From Thalassospira povalilytica (lineage in GTDB: Bacteria > Pseudomonadota > Alphaproteobacteria > Rhodospirillales > Thalassospiraceae), in assembly GCF_002844235.1 (NCBI RefSeq), contig NZ_PGTS01000002.1, positions 558,001 to 622,000 of the forward strand: a stretch of DNA of 64,000 bases, read 5' to 3'. This document shows positions 46,596 to 54,749 of the stretch, piece after piece; the stretch's first letter is position 1, and the number at the start of each line of letters is the position of its first letter. The notes beneath the pieces are model-generated. The model was not told the DNA's origin and did not search any database. It saw only the letters and a program-made list of their open reading frames with translations. Both the position numbers and the translations under genes were made by a program.

Positions 46596-47570
46596 TTATT
46601 TGAAATGGTCGAACCCGCCCGGTGCGAGTTCGGCCATTTTGCCATCCAGCCCCCGCACAAGAACCTCGCCGACCTGATCGGTCACCGACCCGATCACCGT
46701 GACCTGATCCCCCAGGGCCGCGATGTCATTTGCCGCCCCGGTAATCAGCAATTCATAGTCGTCACCGCCCCCGAGAATTTGGTTCCAGCGTGACGGATCG
46801 GATGCCACAACAGCGCGTGCCGCATCCGAAAGCGGAATATCTTTCAGCTCAAAGACCATACCGACCTTTGACGGGCCGCAAATCTTGCGGCAATCACCGG
46901 CAAGCCCGTCAGACAGGTCCATGGCGGCAATACGGGTTTCAAGGCCCAGACAGGCCTTTGCCACATCCAGTCGCGGCCGAGGCACCCAGTAACGGTCCTT
47001 AAGGAAATCTTCCATAGCTAGGCCAACGCCCGTCAAATCACCGCTTAAGATCGACAATCCCAGTGCGGCATCGCCAAGTGTTCCGGACACGGCGATCACA
47101 TCGCCCAGGCGCGCCTGATCGCGGCGAAGCGCCCGGCCCGTTGGAACATAGCCAAATGCGGTTAAACTGAAAAATGTCGGGCCGGGTGTGCCAACGGTAT
47201 CACCGCCAAGCAACGACACGTCATAAGACGCGCAATCCTGGCCAAAACTTTTGGCAAACCGCGAAATCCAGTCTTCGGAAAGGTCGCGATTATATCCGGT
47301 GGTCAAAACAACCCCGCCGGGTCGCGCCCCCATCGCGGCAAGGTCAGACAGGTTCACACGCAATACCTTTTGCGCGATCGTTTCCGGGGTATCGATGGTT
47401 CGGAAATGGACATCGGCCACCAGTGCGTCAGTCGTCACAACGACTTCGTGCCCGGCTGGCGGCGAAAAAACGGCCGCATCGTCCAAAAGCGACAATGCGG
47501 CCGGGTCCCGTTGCGCAATAGGCGCAAAGTGCCGCGCGATCAGATCAAATTCGCCAGATCGCGCAGCCAT
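46596..47570 (-). CDS. thiL: Thiamine-monophosphate kinase
   Basis: ThiL phosphorylates thiamine monophosphate to the active pyrophosphate. The 324-residue AIR-synthase-like protein has Gly-Glu-Phe-Asp-Leu-Ile at the N-terminus, an Asp-Asp-Ala-Ala segment near 31, Thr-Thr-Asp-Ala-Leu-Val near 46 and Gly-Gly-Asp-Asp-Tyr-Glu-Leu-Leu near 270. ATG at 47570 gives the family start; the frame continues 20 codons upstream into nusB. It is the last gene of the rib-nusB operon. Confidence 0.94.
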   Translation of the reverse strand: MAARSGEFDLIARHFAPIAQRDPAALSLLDDAAVFSPPAGHEVVVTTDALVADVHFRTIDTPETIAQKVLRVNLSDLAAMGARPGGVVLTTGYNRDLSEDWISRFAKSFGQDCASYDVSLLGGDTVGTPGPTFFSLTAFGYVPTGRALRRDQARLGDVIAVSGTLGDAALGLSILSGDLTGVGLAMEDFLKDRYWVPRPRLDVAKACLGLETRIAAMDLSDGLAGDCRKICGPSKVGMVFELKDIPLSDAARAVVASDPSRWNQILGGGDDYELLITGAANDIAALGDQVTVIGSVTDQVGEVLVRGLDGKMAELAPGGFDHFK

Positions 47571-47571
47571 A

Positions 47572-48069
47572 TCAATTCTGCCCGGCTTCACCTGGGCGCA
47601 GGTTCTTGCCAATACGGTCAAGCACAGCATTCACGAGCTTGGGTTCGTTTTCGTCAAAGAACGAATGTGCCGCATCGACATATTCGGTGATCACCACCCG
47701 CATCGGAACGTCCTCACGCGCCATCAGCTCATAGGTGCCCGCACGCAGAATGCTGCGCAGGACGGTTTCAAGGCGCTTGGTGGTCCAGCCTTTTTCAAGC
47801 GCACCGTCAATCAGCGCGTCAATATCGATCATCCGCGCAGCCACACCCTGCACGAGATCGGCAAAGAAACCGCGATCCGGATCGATCAGGTCTTCATTGC
47901 TGACATCAAGGTCGCGTCCGCCGTCACCATCAAGGCGGAAGTCGGAATATTCGCGCACGATGTCGATGGCCGAAAGTTGGGACAATTCGGCCTGATAAAG
48001 CGCCTGAATTGCGGCGAAACGCGCTGCGCTGCGCCGCTGGGCGGCTGATGCCTTTGGTTTATCGGTCAT
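47572..48069 (-). CDS. nusB: Transcription antitermination protein NusB
   Basis: NusB binds boxA with S10 to prevent premature termination in rRNA operons. The 165-residue protein has the all-helical NusB fold with Ala-Ile-Gln-Ala-Leu-Tyr-Gln near residue 22 and Glu-Tyr-Val-Asp-Ala-Ala-His-Ser-Phe near 133. A short Gly/Asp insertion near 50-60 is present. The ribH-nusB order is typical; the two overlap by one base. Confidence 0.95.
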   Translation of the reverse strand: MTDKPKASAAQRRSAARFAAIQALYQAELSQLSAIDIVREYSDFRLDGDGGRDLDVSNEDLIDPDRGFFADLVQGVAARMIDIDALIDGALEKGWTTKRLETVLRSILRAGTYELMAREDVPMRVVITEYVDAAHSFFDENEPKLVNAVLDRIGKNLRPGEAGQN

Positions 48070-48533
48070 TACTTGTGATGTATTCCAAAATGGTTTTGAA
48101 CTTCGATCTGGCGCAGAACAGCATTGGCAGCTTCGCCGCCCTTGTTCTTTTCGTCCGCCTTGGCCCGTGCCAGCGCCTGTGCCTCATTTTCAACGGTCAG
48201 AATACCGTTGCCAATTGCAAGATTGTAATCAAGGCAAAGCTGCATCAGTGCACGGTTGGCTTCTTCGCAGATGTGATCATAGTGTGTCGTCTCGCCGCGG
48301 ATAACGCAACCAAGAGCAAGATACCCGTCATAGCGCGGCCCGGTTGCCAATTCTTCCATCGACTGGACGGCATAGCGGATCGCAATCGGCACCTCGAACG
48401 CACCAGACACCGAAATACGGTCCCACGTAGCACCACCGGCTTCCAGAGTCGCAGCAGCCCCTTTGACAAGGTCTTCAACGATATGCGTGTAATATGGCGC
48501 ATCCACAATCAGAATGTGGGGGGCATTGGTCAT
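48069..48533 (-). CDS. ribH: 6,7-dimethyl-8-ribityllumazine synthase
   Basis: RibH condenses the ribityl-pyrimidine with dihydroxybutanone phosphate. The 154-residue protein has Gly-Ala-Phe-Glu-Val-Pro near residue 51, Gly-Cys-Val-Ile-Arg-Gly-Glu-Thr-Thr-His near 79-88 and the following Asp-His. ATG at 48533 gives the normal length; the frame continues 13 codons upstream. It starts 4 bases after the ribB stop. Confidence 0.95.
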   Translation of the reverse strand: MTNAPHILIVDAPYYTHIVEDLVKGAAATLEAGGATWDRISVSGAFEVPIAIRYAVQSMEELATGPRYDGYLALGCVIRGETTHYDHICEEANRALMQLCLDYNLAIGNGILTVENEAQALARAKADEKNKGGEAANAVLRQIEVQNHFGIHHK

Positions 48534-48537
48534 GGTT

Positions 48538-49692
48538 TTATTCCTCCGAGACGACAAGCGGACGCTGATCAACCAGATTTAGGCCGAAGCCGTCAAGTCC
48601 TACAATGTGGCGTTTGGTATTTGAAAGCAGAATCATGTCGCGAATGCCCAGATCATGCAAGATTTGCGCACCAACACCATAATCACGCAAATCCGCATCA
48701 CCGGTTGCCTCGGCAAGTTCCTGACGCAGGGATTCGCCATCACCGCCATTAAGCTCGATCAGTTTGGCAATCGATGATGACAGCGTGTTTGGCCGCGGTT
48801 CACGGATCAGAACAACAACACCGCGCCCCTCCTCGCCAATCTGGCGCATGGCAGCGGCCAGTTGCCCATGATGCCCGGTCTGGGTATCGCCAAGAACATC
48901 TTCAAGAACATTTAGTGCATGCACACGGGTCAAAACGGGGGCCGGATCGCTGATGTCGCCCTTGACCAGCGCGATATGTTCCGCATAGGTGACGTTGTTG
49001 ACATAAAGATGCATGTCAAATTCGCCGCCATTCACACTTTGGATTTTGGTGGTCGCCTTGCGCTGAACAACTTTTTCATGTTTGCGGCGATAGCGGATCA
49101 GATCGGCAATCTGCGCGATTTTAAGACCATGCTTCTTGGCGAATTCCACCAGTTCCGGCAAACGTGCCATTTCGCCATTTTCGCTCATGATTTCGCAAAT
49201 CACACCAGACGGGTTCAACCCGGCAAGACGCGCGATATCAACCGATGCCTCGGTATGGCCAGCGCGAACCAGAACACCGCCCGGACGCGCACGCAGCGGG
49301 AATACATGCCCCGGCGTCACGATATCATGGCGCCCGGCATTCGGATCGATGGCAACTGCAACCGTCCGCGCACGATCGGGTGCCGAAATGCCGGTGGTAA
49401 CCCCGGTCTTTGCTTCGATCGAGACGGTAAATGCGGTTTCATGGCGGGTACCGTTATGGGCACTCATCATGGTCAGGCCAAGCTCGTCACACCGTTCAGA
49501 TTCCAAGGTCAGACAAATCAGACCGCGCCCATGGGTCGCCATGAAATTGATGGCATCGGGTGTTGCCATTTGTGCCGGAATGACAAGATCGCCTTCATTT
49601 TCACGATCTTCGTCATCGACCAGAATGAACATCCGGCCATTGCGGGCTTCTTCAATGACTTCTTCAATTGGCGAAAGATATTGATGCGACAT
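48538..49692 (-). CDS. ribB: DHBP synthase with degenerate GTP cyclohydrolase II domain (RibBX-type)
   Basis: The N-terminal half (about 1-205) is a complete 3,4-dihydroxy-2-butanone-4-phosphate synthase with Asp-Asp-Glu-Asp-Arg-Glu-Asn-Glu-Gly-Asp-Leu near 26-36 and Arg-Ala-Gly-His-Thr-Glu-Ala-Ser-Val-Asp near 141. The C-terminal half has the size and order of GTP cyclohydrolase II but lacks the zinc ligands. Where active enzymes have Cys residues in the Ser-Glu-Cys ... Cys-Asp-Cys region, this protein has Ala-Leu-Asn and Gln-Thr-Gly-His-His. It should therefore supply DHBP only, with a second enzyme making the pyrimidine branch. Such RibBX hybrids are known in proteobacteria; the role of the retained domain is unclear. 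Confidence 0.9.
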   Translation of the reverse strand: MSHQYLSPIEEVIEEARNGRMFILVDDEDRENEGDLVIPAQMATPDAINFMATHGRGLICLTLESERCDELGLTMMSAHNGTRHETAFTVSIEAKTGVTTGISAPDRARTVAVAIDPNAGRHDIVTPGHVFPLRARPGGVLVRAGHTEASVDIARLAGLNPSGVICEIMSENGEMARLPELVEFAKKHGLKIAQIADLIRYRRKHEKVVQRKATTKIQSVNGGEFDMHLYVNNVTYAEHIALVKGDISDPAPVLTRVHALNVLEDVLGDTQTGHHGQLAAAMRQIGEEGRGVVVLIREPRPNTLSSSIAKLIELNGGDGESLRQELAEATGDADLRDYGVGAQILHDLGIRDMILLSNTKRHIVGLDGFGLNLVDQRPLVVSEE

Positions 49693-49698
49693 GTATGA

Positions 49699-50286
49699 TC
49701 AATCCTTACCCAGCATGCGCGCAACATAGCGTGCAAGCATATCGATTTCGAAATTGATCCGGTCACCCGGCTGTTTCGAACCTAGGGTCGTATGCGTTTG
49801 CGTATGTGGTATCAGATTGATACCAAATGTGTTTCCGTCAACCTCATTGACGGTCAAAGAAACACCTTCAAGGGTCACAGAGCCCTTGGACGCGATATAT
49901 TTTGAAAATTCTTCGGGCACCTCAAAGGTCAGACGCAAAGAATCGCCTTCCGGAATGCGTTTGGTCAGGGTTGCGACACCGTCCACATGCCCCGAGACGA
50001 TATGACCGCCAAGTTCATCACCAACACGGGTCGCCTGTTCAAGGTTCACCTTTGCTCCGACCATCAGGTCCCCCAACGTAGTGCGGTCAAGGCTTTCGGC
50101 CGATGCCTCGATCGCGAACCAGTCATCACCGGTTTCAATCACGGTCATGCACGCACCGTTACATGCGATCGACGCCCCAAGCACAATCTTCGACGTATCA
50201 AAAGATGTCGTGAATTCAAACCGGGTATCACCGGTTTTCTTGATTGCGCGCACCGTCGCGATATCGGTAATGATGCCAGTAAACAT
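49699..50286 (-). CDS. ribE: Riboflavin synthase alpha subunit
   Basis: This enzyme dismutates two lumazine molecules to riboflavin. The 195-residue protein is an internal duplication of two lumazine-binding domains: Met-Phe-Thr-Gly-Ile-Ile at the N-terminus and Gly-His-Ile-Val-Ser-Gly-His-Val-Asp-Gly near 93-102. The linker Leu-Glu-Gly-Val-Ser-Leu-Thr-Val-Asn near 140-148 is conserved. It sits between ribD and ribB with gaps of 4 and 6 bases. Confidence 0.96.
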   Translation of the reverse strand: MFTGIITDIATVRAIKKTGDTRFEFTTSFDTSKIVLGASIACNGACMTVIETGDDWFAIEASAESLDRTTLGDLMVGAKVNLEQATRVGDELGGHIVSGHVDGVATLTKRIPEGDSLRLTFEVPEEFSKYIASKGSVTLEGVSLTVNEVDGNTFGINLIPHTQTHTTLGSKQPGDRINFEIDMLARYVARMLGKD

Positions 50287-50290
50287 GCAA

Positions 50291-51412
50291 TTATCCCGTT
50301 TTATAATCGTAAGTTACCGCGATATCTTCACCCAGAACACAAACAGATGTACGGGTAAAGCGCGGCATATCAACAAGCCGTTCAACACCAAGTTCGGCGA
50401 TCATTGCCTTGCCATCATCCCCCAACAGGGCTGGTGCAACGAAATGCACAATACGATCAACGCAGTGCGCATTGATCAGCCCTGCGGCCAAGGCCCCGCC
50501 ACTTTCGACAAGCACCCGGGTCAGTCCGGCATCGCCAAGCTTTTGCATGACGTCATGTAGGTCCAAATGATCGCCATCGCATCCGGCTTCGATCACTTTT
50601 ACCGAAGTTTTTTCAAACTTTTCCGATAGTTCGGCAAATTTTGCGCCGGATGTCACGACCCAGGTGGCAACCTCGGATGCCGTCCGGATCAGTTTCCCTG
50701 TTTCGGGGACCTCGCCCCAGCGGTCCAGAATAACCCGTACCGGTGATTGATGGGCGCGCCCCGGCAACCGACAGGTCAGCGTCGGGTCATCTGCAATAAC
50801 CGTTTTCGCCCCAACCAGAATGGCATCGTGATTGGCCCGTAACAGGTGTCCGTGTTCGCGTGCCGCGTCGCCGGTGATCCATTGACTTTCACCGGACCGG
50901 GTGGCCGATCGTGCATCCATGGTGGCGGCAAGCTTCAAGGTCACAAATGGCCTTTTGCGCTCCACCCGCGACAGGAAACCTTCATTGATTTTTCTGGCTT
51001 GGTCGCAAAACAGACCGACATCCACGAAAATACCCGCGTCGCGCAGCATCGCATGCCCCCGCCCCGAAACACGATCATCCGGATCGGTCAGTGCACTGAC
51101 GACACGGGTAACACCGGCTTCAATCAGGCCGGCCGCACAGGGGGGAGATTTTCCGAAATGGCTACAGGGTTCAAGCGTGACATAGGCCGTCGCCCCGCGG
51201 GCCAGATCACCGGCCATATCCAGGGCAACGCGTTCTGCATGGGGTCGACCACCGGGCTTGGTATGGCCACGGCCGACAATCACGCCGTCTGCTGAAACAA
51301 GGACGCAACCGACGGACGGGTTCGGCCAGACATTTCCCAAACCGCGTTTTGACAGGCTCAATGCGACCCGCATGAAATGCCGGTCGTCTTCGCTAAACGC
51401 GGGGGGTGCCAT
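50291..51412 (-). CDS. ribD: Bifunctional riboflavin deaminase/reductase RibD
   Basis: RibD deaminates and then reduces the pyrimidine intermediate. The 373-residue protein has a deaminase domain with zinc residues in Pro-His-Ala-Glu-Arg near 58-62 and Pro-Cys-Ser-His-x-Gly-Lys-Ser-Pro-Pro-Cys near 82-92. A reductase domain follows from about 150, with Leu-Lys-Leu-Ala-Ala-Thr-Met-Asp-Ala near 155. No FMN riboswitch could be recognised upstream. The start is shared with the nrdR stop (one-base overlap). Confidence 0.95.
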   Translation of the reverse strand: MAPPAFSEDDRHFMRVALSLSKRGLGNVWPNPSVGCVLVSADGVIVGRGHTKPGGRPHAERVALDMAGDLARGATAYVTLEPCSHFGKSPPCAAGLIEAGVTRVVSALTDPDDRVSGRGHAMLRDAGIFVDVGLFCDQARKINEGFLSRVERKRPFVTLKLAATMDARSATRSGESQWITGDAAREHGHLLRANHDAILVGAKTVIADDPTLTCRLPGRAHQSPVRVILDRWGEVPETGKLIRTASEVATWVVTSGAKFAELSEKFEKTSVKVIEAGCDGDHLDLHDVMQKLGDAGLTRVLVESGGALAAGLINAHCVDRIVHFVAPALLGDDGKAMIAELGVERLVDMPRFTRTSVCVLGEDIAVTYDYKTG

Positions 51413-51885
51413 TACTCTGCGTCCGCCTCTTCTTCCCCGTCATTCATCTTTTCCACGAATTGTTCGAAGTCGCGTGCTTCGCGGAAATTCTTGTAGACCG
51501 AAGCGTAACGTACATAGGCAACCTGATCGAGGGCATTCAACGCCTCCATCACCATTTCACCAATGGTATCGGTTGAAATGTCACTTTCTCCGCTGCTTTC
51601 AAGGCGTCGCTGAATACCATTCAAGGCCTTCTCGACGCGCTCGTCTTCAATCGGACGCTTGCGGCAGGCAAGAAAGATCGACCGCGCCAGTTTGTCGCGG
51701 TCGAACAATTCGCGTTGCCCGTCCGTTTTGACCACCATCAATTCACGCAACTGCACACGCTCAAACGTTGTGAAGCGCGATCCGCAAGCCGGGCAGAACC
51801 GACGACGACGAATGGCGTGATGCTCTTCTGTCGGGCGGGAATCCTTGACCTGGGTATCAGTATGTCCGCAAAACGGGCAACGCAT
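51412..51885 (-). CDS. nrdR: Ribonucleotide reductase repressor NrdR
   Basis: NrdR represses ribonucleotide reductase genes when dATP is plentiful. The 157-residue protein has an N-terminal zinc ribbon with Cys3-x2-Cys6 and Cys31-x2-Cys34, and an ATP-cone from about residue 49 with Val-Lys-x-[12 protein letters not shown]. The glyA-nrdR-rib order is common in alphaproteobacteria. Confidence 0.96.
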   Translation of the reverse strand: MRCPFCGHTDTQVKDSRPTEEHHAIRRRRFCPACGSRFTTFERVQLRELMVVKTDGQRELFDRDKLARSIFLACRKRPIEDERVEKALNGIQRRLESSGESDISTDTIGEMVMEALNALDQVAYVRYASVYKNFREARDFEQFVEKMNDGEEEADAE

Positions 51886-51907
51886 TATCTATACTCGGCT
51901 CTTGCGA

Positions 51908-53182
51908 TCAGGAATAGATCGGGAAGCGTTTGCAAAGGTCTTCGACCTTCGCACGAACAGCGGCTTCGACCTCGGAATTGCCTTCCGGGTTGTCAACCAT
52001 GGCATCAAGAACGTCACCGATCAGCTCACCGATCTGTTTGAATTCTTCAACACCAAAGCCACGGGTCGTACCAGCCGGCGTGCCAAGACGAATACCCGAG
52101 GTAACGGTCGGCTTTTCGGTATCGAACGGAATGCCGTTCTTGTTGCAGGTGATGCCCGCACGCTCAAGTGCGACTTCTGCGGTGTTGCCCTTAAGCCCCT
52201 TGGGACGCAGGTCAACCAGCATCAGATGGGTATCGGTGCCACCGGTCACGATGTCAAAGCCGCGCTTGACCAGAACTTCGGCCAGTGCCTTGGCATTGTC
52301 GACGACCTGCTGGGCGTATGCCTTGAATTCCGGACGCAGTGCTTCGCCAAAGGCAACCGCCTTGGCTGCAATCACATGCATCAGCGGACCACCCTGCAAG
52401 CCCGGGAAGACCGCAGAATTGATCTTTTTACCAATGTCGAGATTGTTCGACAGGATCATGCCGCCACGCGGACCACGAAGGGTTTTGTGCGTGGTGGTGG
52501 TGACGACGTCAGCATAGGGAAGCGGGCTCGGATGAACGCCACCGGCAACCAGACCGGCAAAGTGCGCCATATCAACCATCAGAAGCGCGCCAACCTTATC
52601 TGCGATTTCACGGAACCGTTTGAAATCGATCTGGCGCGGAATGGCAGAACCACCTGCAATGATCAGGGTCGGCTTGTGTTCAAGGGCCAATGCTTCAACC
52701 TGATCGTAATCAAGGGTCAGGTCGTCTTCACGCACGCCATACTGGATCGCATTGAACCATTTGCCCGACAGTGCCGGACGCGCACCATGCGTCAGGTGAC
52801 CACCGGCATCCAGCGACATGCCCAGAATGGTATCGCCCGGCTTGCAAAGTGCCAGCATGACCGCACCGTTTGCCTGTGCACCGGAATGCGGCTGAACGTT
52901 GACATATTCACAGCCAAAGATTTCCTTGGCGCGTTCGATCGCCAGGGCCTCGGCAACGTCAACATATTCGCAACCGCCATAATAACGACGCGACGGGTAA
53001 CCTTCGGCGTATTTGTTGGTCAGGACAGTACCCTGTGCTTCGATAACGGCTTTGGAAACGATGTTTTCCGAAGCGATCATTTCGATCTGGTTCTGCTGAC
53101 GGGCAAGTTCGTCGGTGACGGATTTGAACAATGCCGGATCGGCGTCGGACAAGCTGGTAGAGAAAAAGCCTTTGAACGACAT
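51908..53182 (-). CDS. glyA: Serine hydroxymethyltransferase
   Basis: GlyA interconverts serine and glycine with tetrahydrofolate and feeds one-carbon metabolism. The 424-residue PLP enzyme has Ile-Ala-Ser-Glu-Asn near residue 36, Gly-Gly-Cys-Glu-Tyr-Val-Asp near 70 and the PLP lysine near 230 in [11 protein letters not shown]. Length is standard. A long open frame covers it in antisense but is a coding-bias artefact. The nrdR start is 22 bases downstream. Confidence 0.97.
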   Translation of the reverse strand: MSFKGFFSTSLSDADPALFKSVTDELARQQNQIEMIASENIVSKAVIEAQGTVLTNKYAEGYPSRRYYGGCEYVDVAEALAIERAKEIFGCEYVNVQPHSGAQANGAVMLALCKPGDTILGMSLDAGGHLTHGARPALSGKWFNAIQYGVREDDLTLDYDQVEALALEHKPTLIIAGGSAIPRQIDFKRFREIADKVGALLMVDMAHFAGLVAGGVHPSPLPYADVVTTTTHKTLRGPRGGMILSNNLDIGKKINSAVFPGLQGGPLMHVIAAKAVAFGEALRPEFKAYAQQVVDNAKALAEVLVKRGFDIVTGGTDTHLMLVDLRPKGLKGNTAEVALERAGITCNKNGIPFDTEKPTVTSGIRLGTPAGTTRGFGVEEFKQIGELIGDVLDAMVDNPEGNSEVEAAVRAKVEDLCKRFPIYS

Positions 53183-53292
53183 GCTGGGGCCTCTTTCGAT
53201 GCAAGGTTACAGGGCAAGGTCACAGGACGGGCAACAATCAAACGCACCCTGCCCGGTCTGGTTAATGCCAGATGGCGGTGAAATATGTTTGC

Positions 53293-53727
53293 TCAGGACA
53301 TCTTTGCAATACGGCCTTCATGACGACCGCCTTCGAATTCGGTCGAAATGAATGCATCAACACAATCAAGTGCCGTCGCTTCGCCAAGCAGGCGTGCGCC
53401 AAGGCACAGAACATTTGCGTTATTATGCTGGCGGCAAAGTTCGGCCGAAAGACGGTCATGAACAAGGGCAGCACGGACCTGCGGGAACCGGTTGGCCGCG
53501 ATGCTCATGCCAATACCCGAACCGCAAACCAGAATGCCGGCCTCGGCTGAACCGTCAATGATCGATTTGGCAACGGCCTGTGCAAAGTCCGGATAATCCA
53601 CCGATGCAGACCCATTGGTACCAAGATCGGAAACCTCGACGCCACGGTCTTTCAGAAGCTCGATAATGGCTGATTTCAGTTCAACGCCGCCATGGTCGGA
53701 CGCAATGGCAAGGGTTTTGACGGTCAT
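53293..53727 (-). CDS. rpiB: Ribose-5-phosphate isomerase B
   Basis: RpiB interconverts ribose-5-phosphate and ribulose-5-phosphate, which is a precursor for the riboflavin genes downstream. The 144-residue protein has Ala-Ser-Asp-His-Gly-Gly near residue 8 and Val-Cys-Gly-Ser-Gly-Ile-Gly-Met-Ser-Ile-Ala-Ala-Asn-Arg near 65-78. ATG at 53727 gives the family start. It probably begins the glyA-rib operon, with a 110-bp gap to glyA. Confidence 0.95.
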   Translation of the reverse strand: MTVKTLAIASDHGGVELKSAIIELLKDRGVEVSDLGTNGSASVDYPDFAQAVAKSIIDGSAEAGILVCGSGIGMSIAANRFPQVRAALVHDRLSAELCRQHNNANVLCLGARLLGEATALDCVDAFISTEFEGGRHEGRIAKMS

Positions 53728-54193
53728 CTGCGCGCCTTTATTCAAAAGTCAAAGAGTAAAATTGAGCGCCTTGTAGCATATAGCGGTGTCCCTGCCAACG
53801 CAGAGCTCGGCCAGAATGGCAAGTTTTGCGAAACCCAGATATGCGCATTGATGGACGCATATATATTGTCACCTGCCCGGCCCCGGGATTTGACACGCAA
53901 TAGTATTAAGCGAAATCCAGAAACACCACAAAGTAGCGTCCCTTTACTGTCCCGGCAAAGAATTAGAGATTTAATCACGAAGACAATATTAACCAATTGG
54001 TCAAAATATCTGCCCTCACTGCATAACTATGCGCGTAAAAGTACTAATTACGATAACCTTATACGCACCCCTATATACTTGTCTGATGATAACATCAGAT
54101 AAATGACCCTTGTTATTTTCTGTTGTTTGACTATCTGTTTGAAATAGTGCATTAGTTTTAATGTGAATTTTCAAATGAAGGGTTACTTCAATC
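53728..54193. other. Long gene-free AT-rich spacer upstream of the Ros/MucR gene
   Basis: This 466-bp spacer is divergent between rpiB and the Ros/MucR-like gene and holds no credible gene. An inverted repeat TCTGATG-ATAA-CATCAGA is at 54082-54099, 95 bases before the start. A weak sigma-70 candidate follows, TTGACT (54127) with 17-bp spacing to CATTAG. The last 300 bases are clearly AT-rich, as expected for targets of Ros/MucR proteins, which bind A/T-rich DNA and often regulate themselves. Confidence 0.5.
54082..54099. promoter_or_regulatory. Inverted repeat upstream of Ros/MucR gene
   Basis: TCTGATG and CATCAGA form perfect 7-bp arms around ATAA. No T-tract follows on either strand. An operator for autoregulation or a 5'-leader hairpin are both possible. 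Confidence 0.4.
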
Positions 54194-54613
54194 ATGGCCG
54201 AAACTGAGAACAGCGTGCTTGACCGCGACGAACTCTTGCAGATGACCGTTGATATTGTTTCTGCATATGTCAGCAACAATGCACTTGCTGCTGCGCAGAT
54301 TCCTGAACTGATTTCTACTGTCTTTTCTTCGCTTGACGACATTCGTGAAGTTGAAAAAGAACCTGAACAAGAACCGCTCAAACCCGCTGTTCCTGTGCGT
54401 AAATCGATTGGCGATGACTACATCATCTGCCTTGAAGACGGCAAAAAGCTCAAGATGCTCAAACGCCACCTGCGCACGACCTACAACCTGACGCCGGAAG
54501 AATACCGTGCGAAATGGGGCCTGCCGGCCGACTACCCGATGGTCGCACCGAACTACGCCAAACAGCGTTCGCAGTTTGCCAAAAAGATCGGTCTTGGTCG
54601 CAAGGCGAAGTAA
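54194..54613 (+). CDS. Ros/MucR-family transcriptional regulator
   Basis: The 139-residue protein has the Ros/MucR layout: an acidic helical N-terminus for oligomerisation, then a single zinc-finger-like domain at about 72-105 and a basic tail. Of the four Ros ligand positions (Cys79, Cys82, His92, His97), this protein keeps Cys79 and His92 but has Asp82 and Tyr97. MucR proteins with Asp at the second site are known, and some homologues fold without zinc. The family controls surface polysaccharide, motility and symbiosis genes by binding A/T-rich DNA. Targets here are unknown. Confidence 0.93.
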   Translation: MAETENSVLDRDELLQMTVDIVSAYVSNNALAAAQIPELISTVFSSLDDIREVEKEPEQEPLKPAVPVRKSIGDDYIICLEDGKKLKMLKRHLRTTYNLTPEEYRAKWGLPADYPMVAPNYAKQRSQFAKKIGLGRKAK

Positions 54614-54652
54614 CCTTTCAGATTGTCCAGAAATACCGGCAGTCTTGCTAAC

Positions 54653-54690
54653 AAGAAAACGCCGTTCCCGAAAACGAACGGCGTTTTCTT
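54653..54690 (+). terminator. Terminator of the Ros/MucR gene
   Basis: Perfect 15-bp arms AAGAAAACGCCGTTC and GAACGGCGTTTTCTT surround an eight-base loop. The T-rich end of the second arm gives an intrinsic terminator on +. The symmetry also allows function on the minus strand. Confidence 0.9.
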
Positions 54691-54701
54691 ATGCCGGTCA
54701 T

Positions 54702-54731
54702 AAAAAAAGCCCGGCATGTGCCGGGCTTTTT
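54702..54731 (-). terminator. Terminator of livK
   Basis: On the minus strand the stem GCCCGGCA/TGCCGGGC is followed by a run of seven T residues, 19 bases after the livK stop. It is a strong intrinsic terminator and the + strand copy is also T-flanked. Confidence 0.9.
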
Positions 54732-54749
54732 CCAAATCGGATGATTTGA

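Noticed and set aside
51412..51885. FMN riboswitch search upstream of ribD
   Set aside because: ribD starts inside the nrdR stop with no leader, and no RFN-type fold could be recognised in the cluster.
51845..53281. A 478-codon open frame antisense to glyA, longer than glyA itself
   Set aside because: It shows no recognisable domain and its composition follows the glyA codons. GlyA on the minus strand has all its catalytic motifs, so the antisense frame is a bias artefact.
53183..53292. Possible structured RNA or riboswitch in the rpiB-glyA spacer
   Set aside because: Short complementary patches (CTGG/CCAG, CAGGG/CCCTG) exist, but they do not assemble into a known riboswitch or a convincing terminator.
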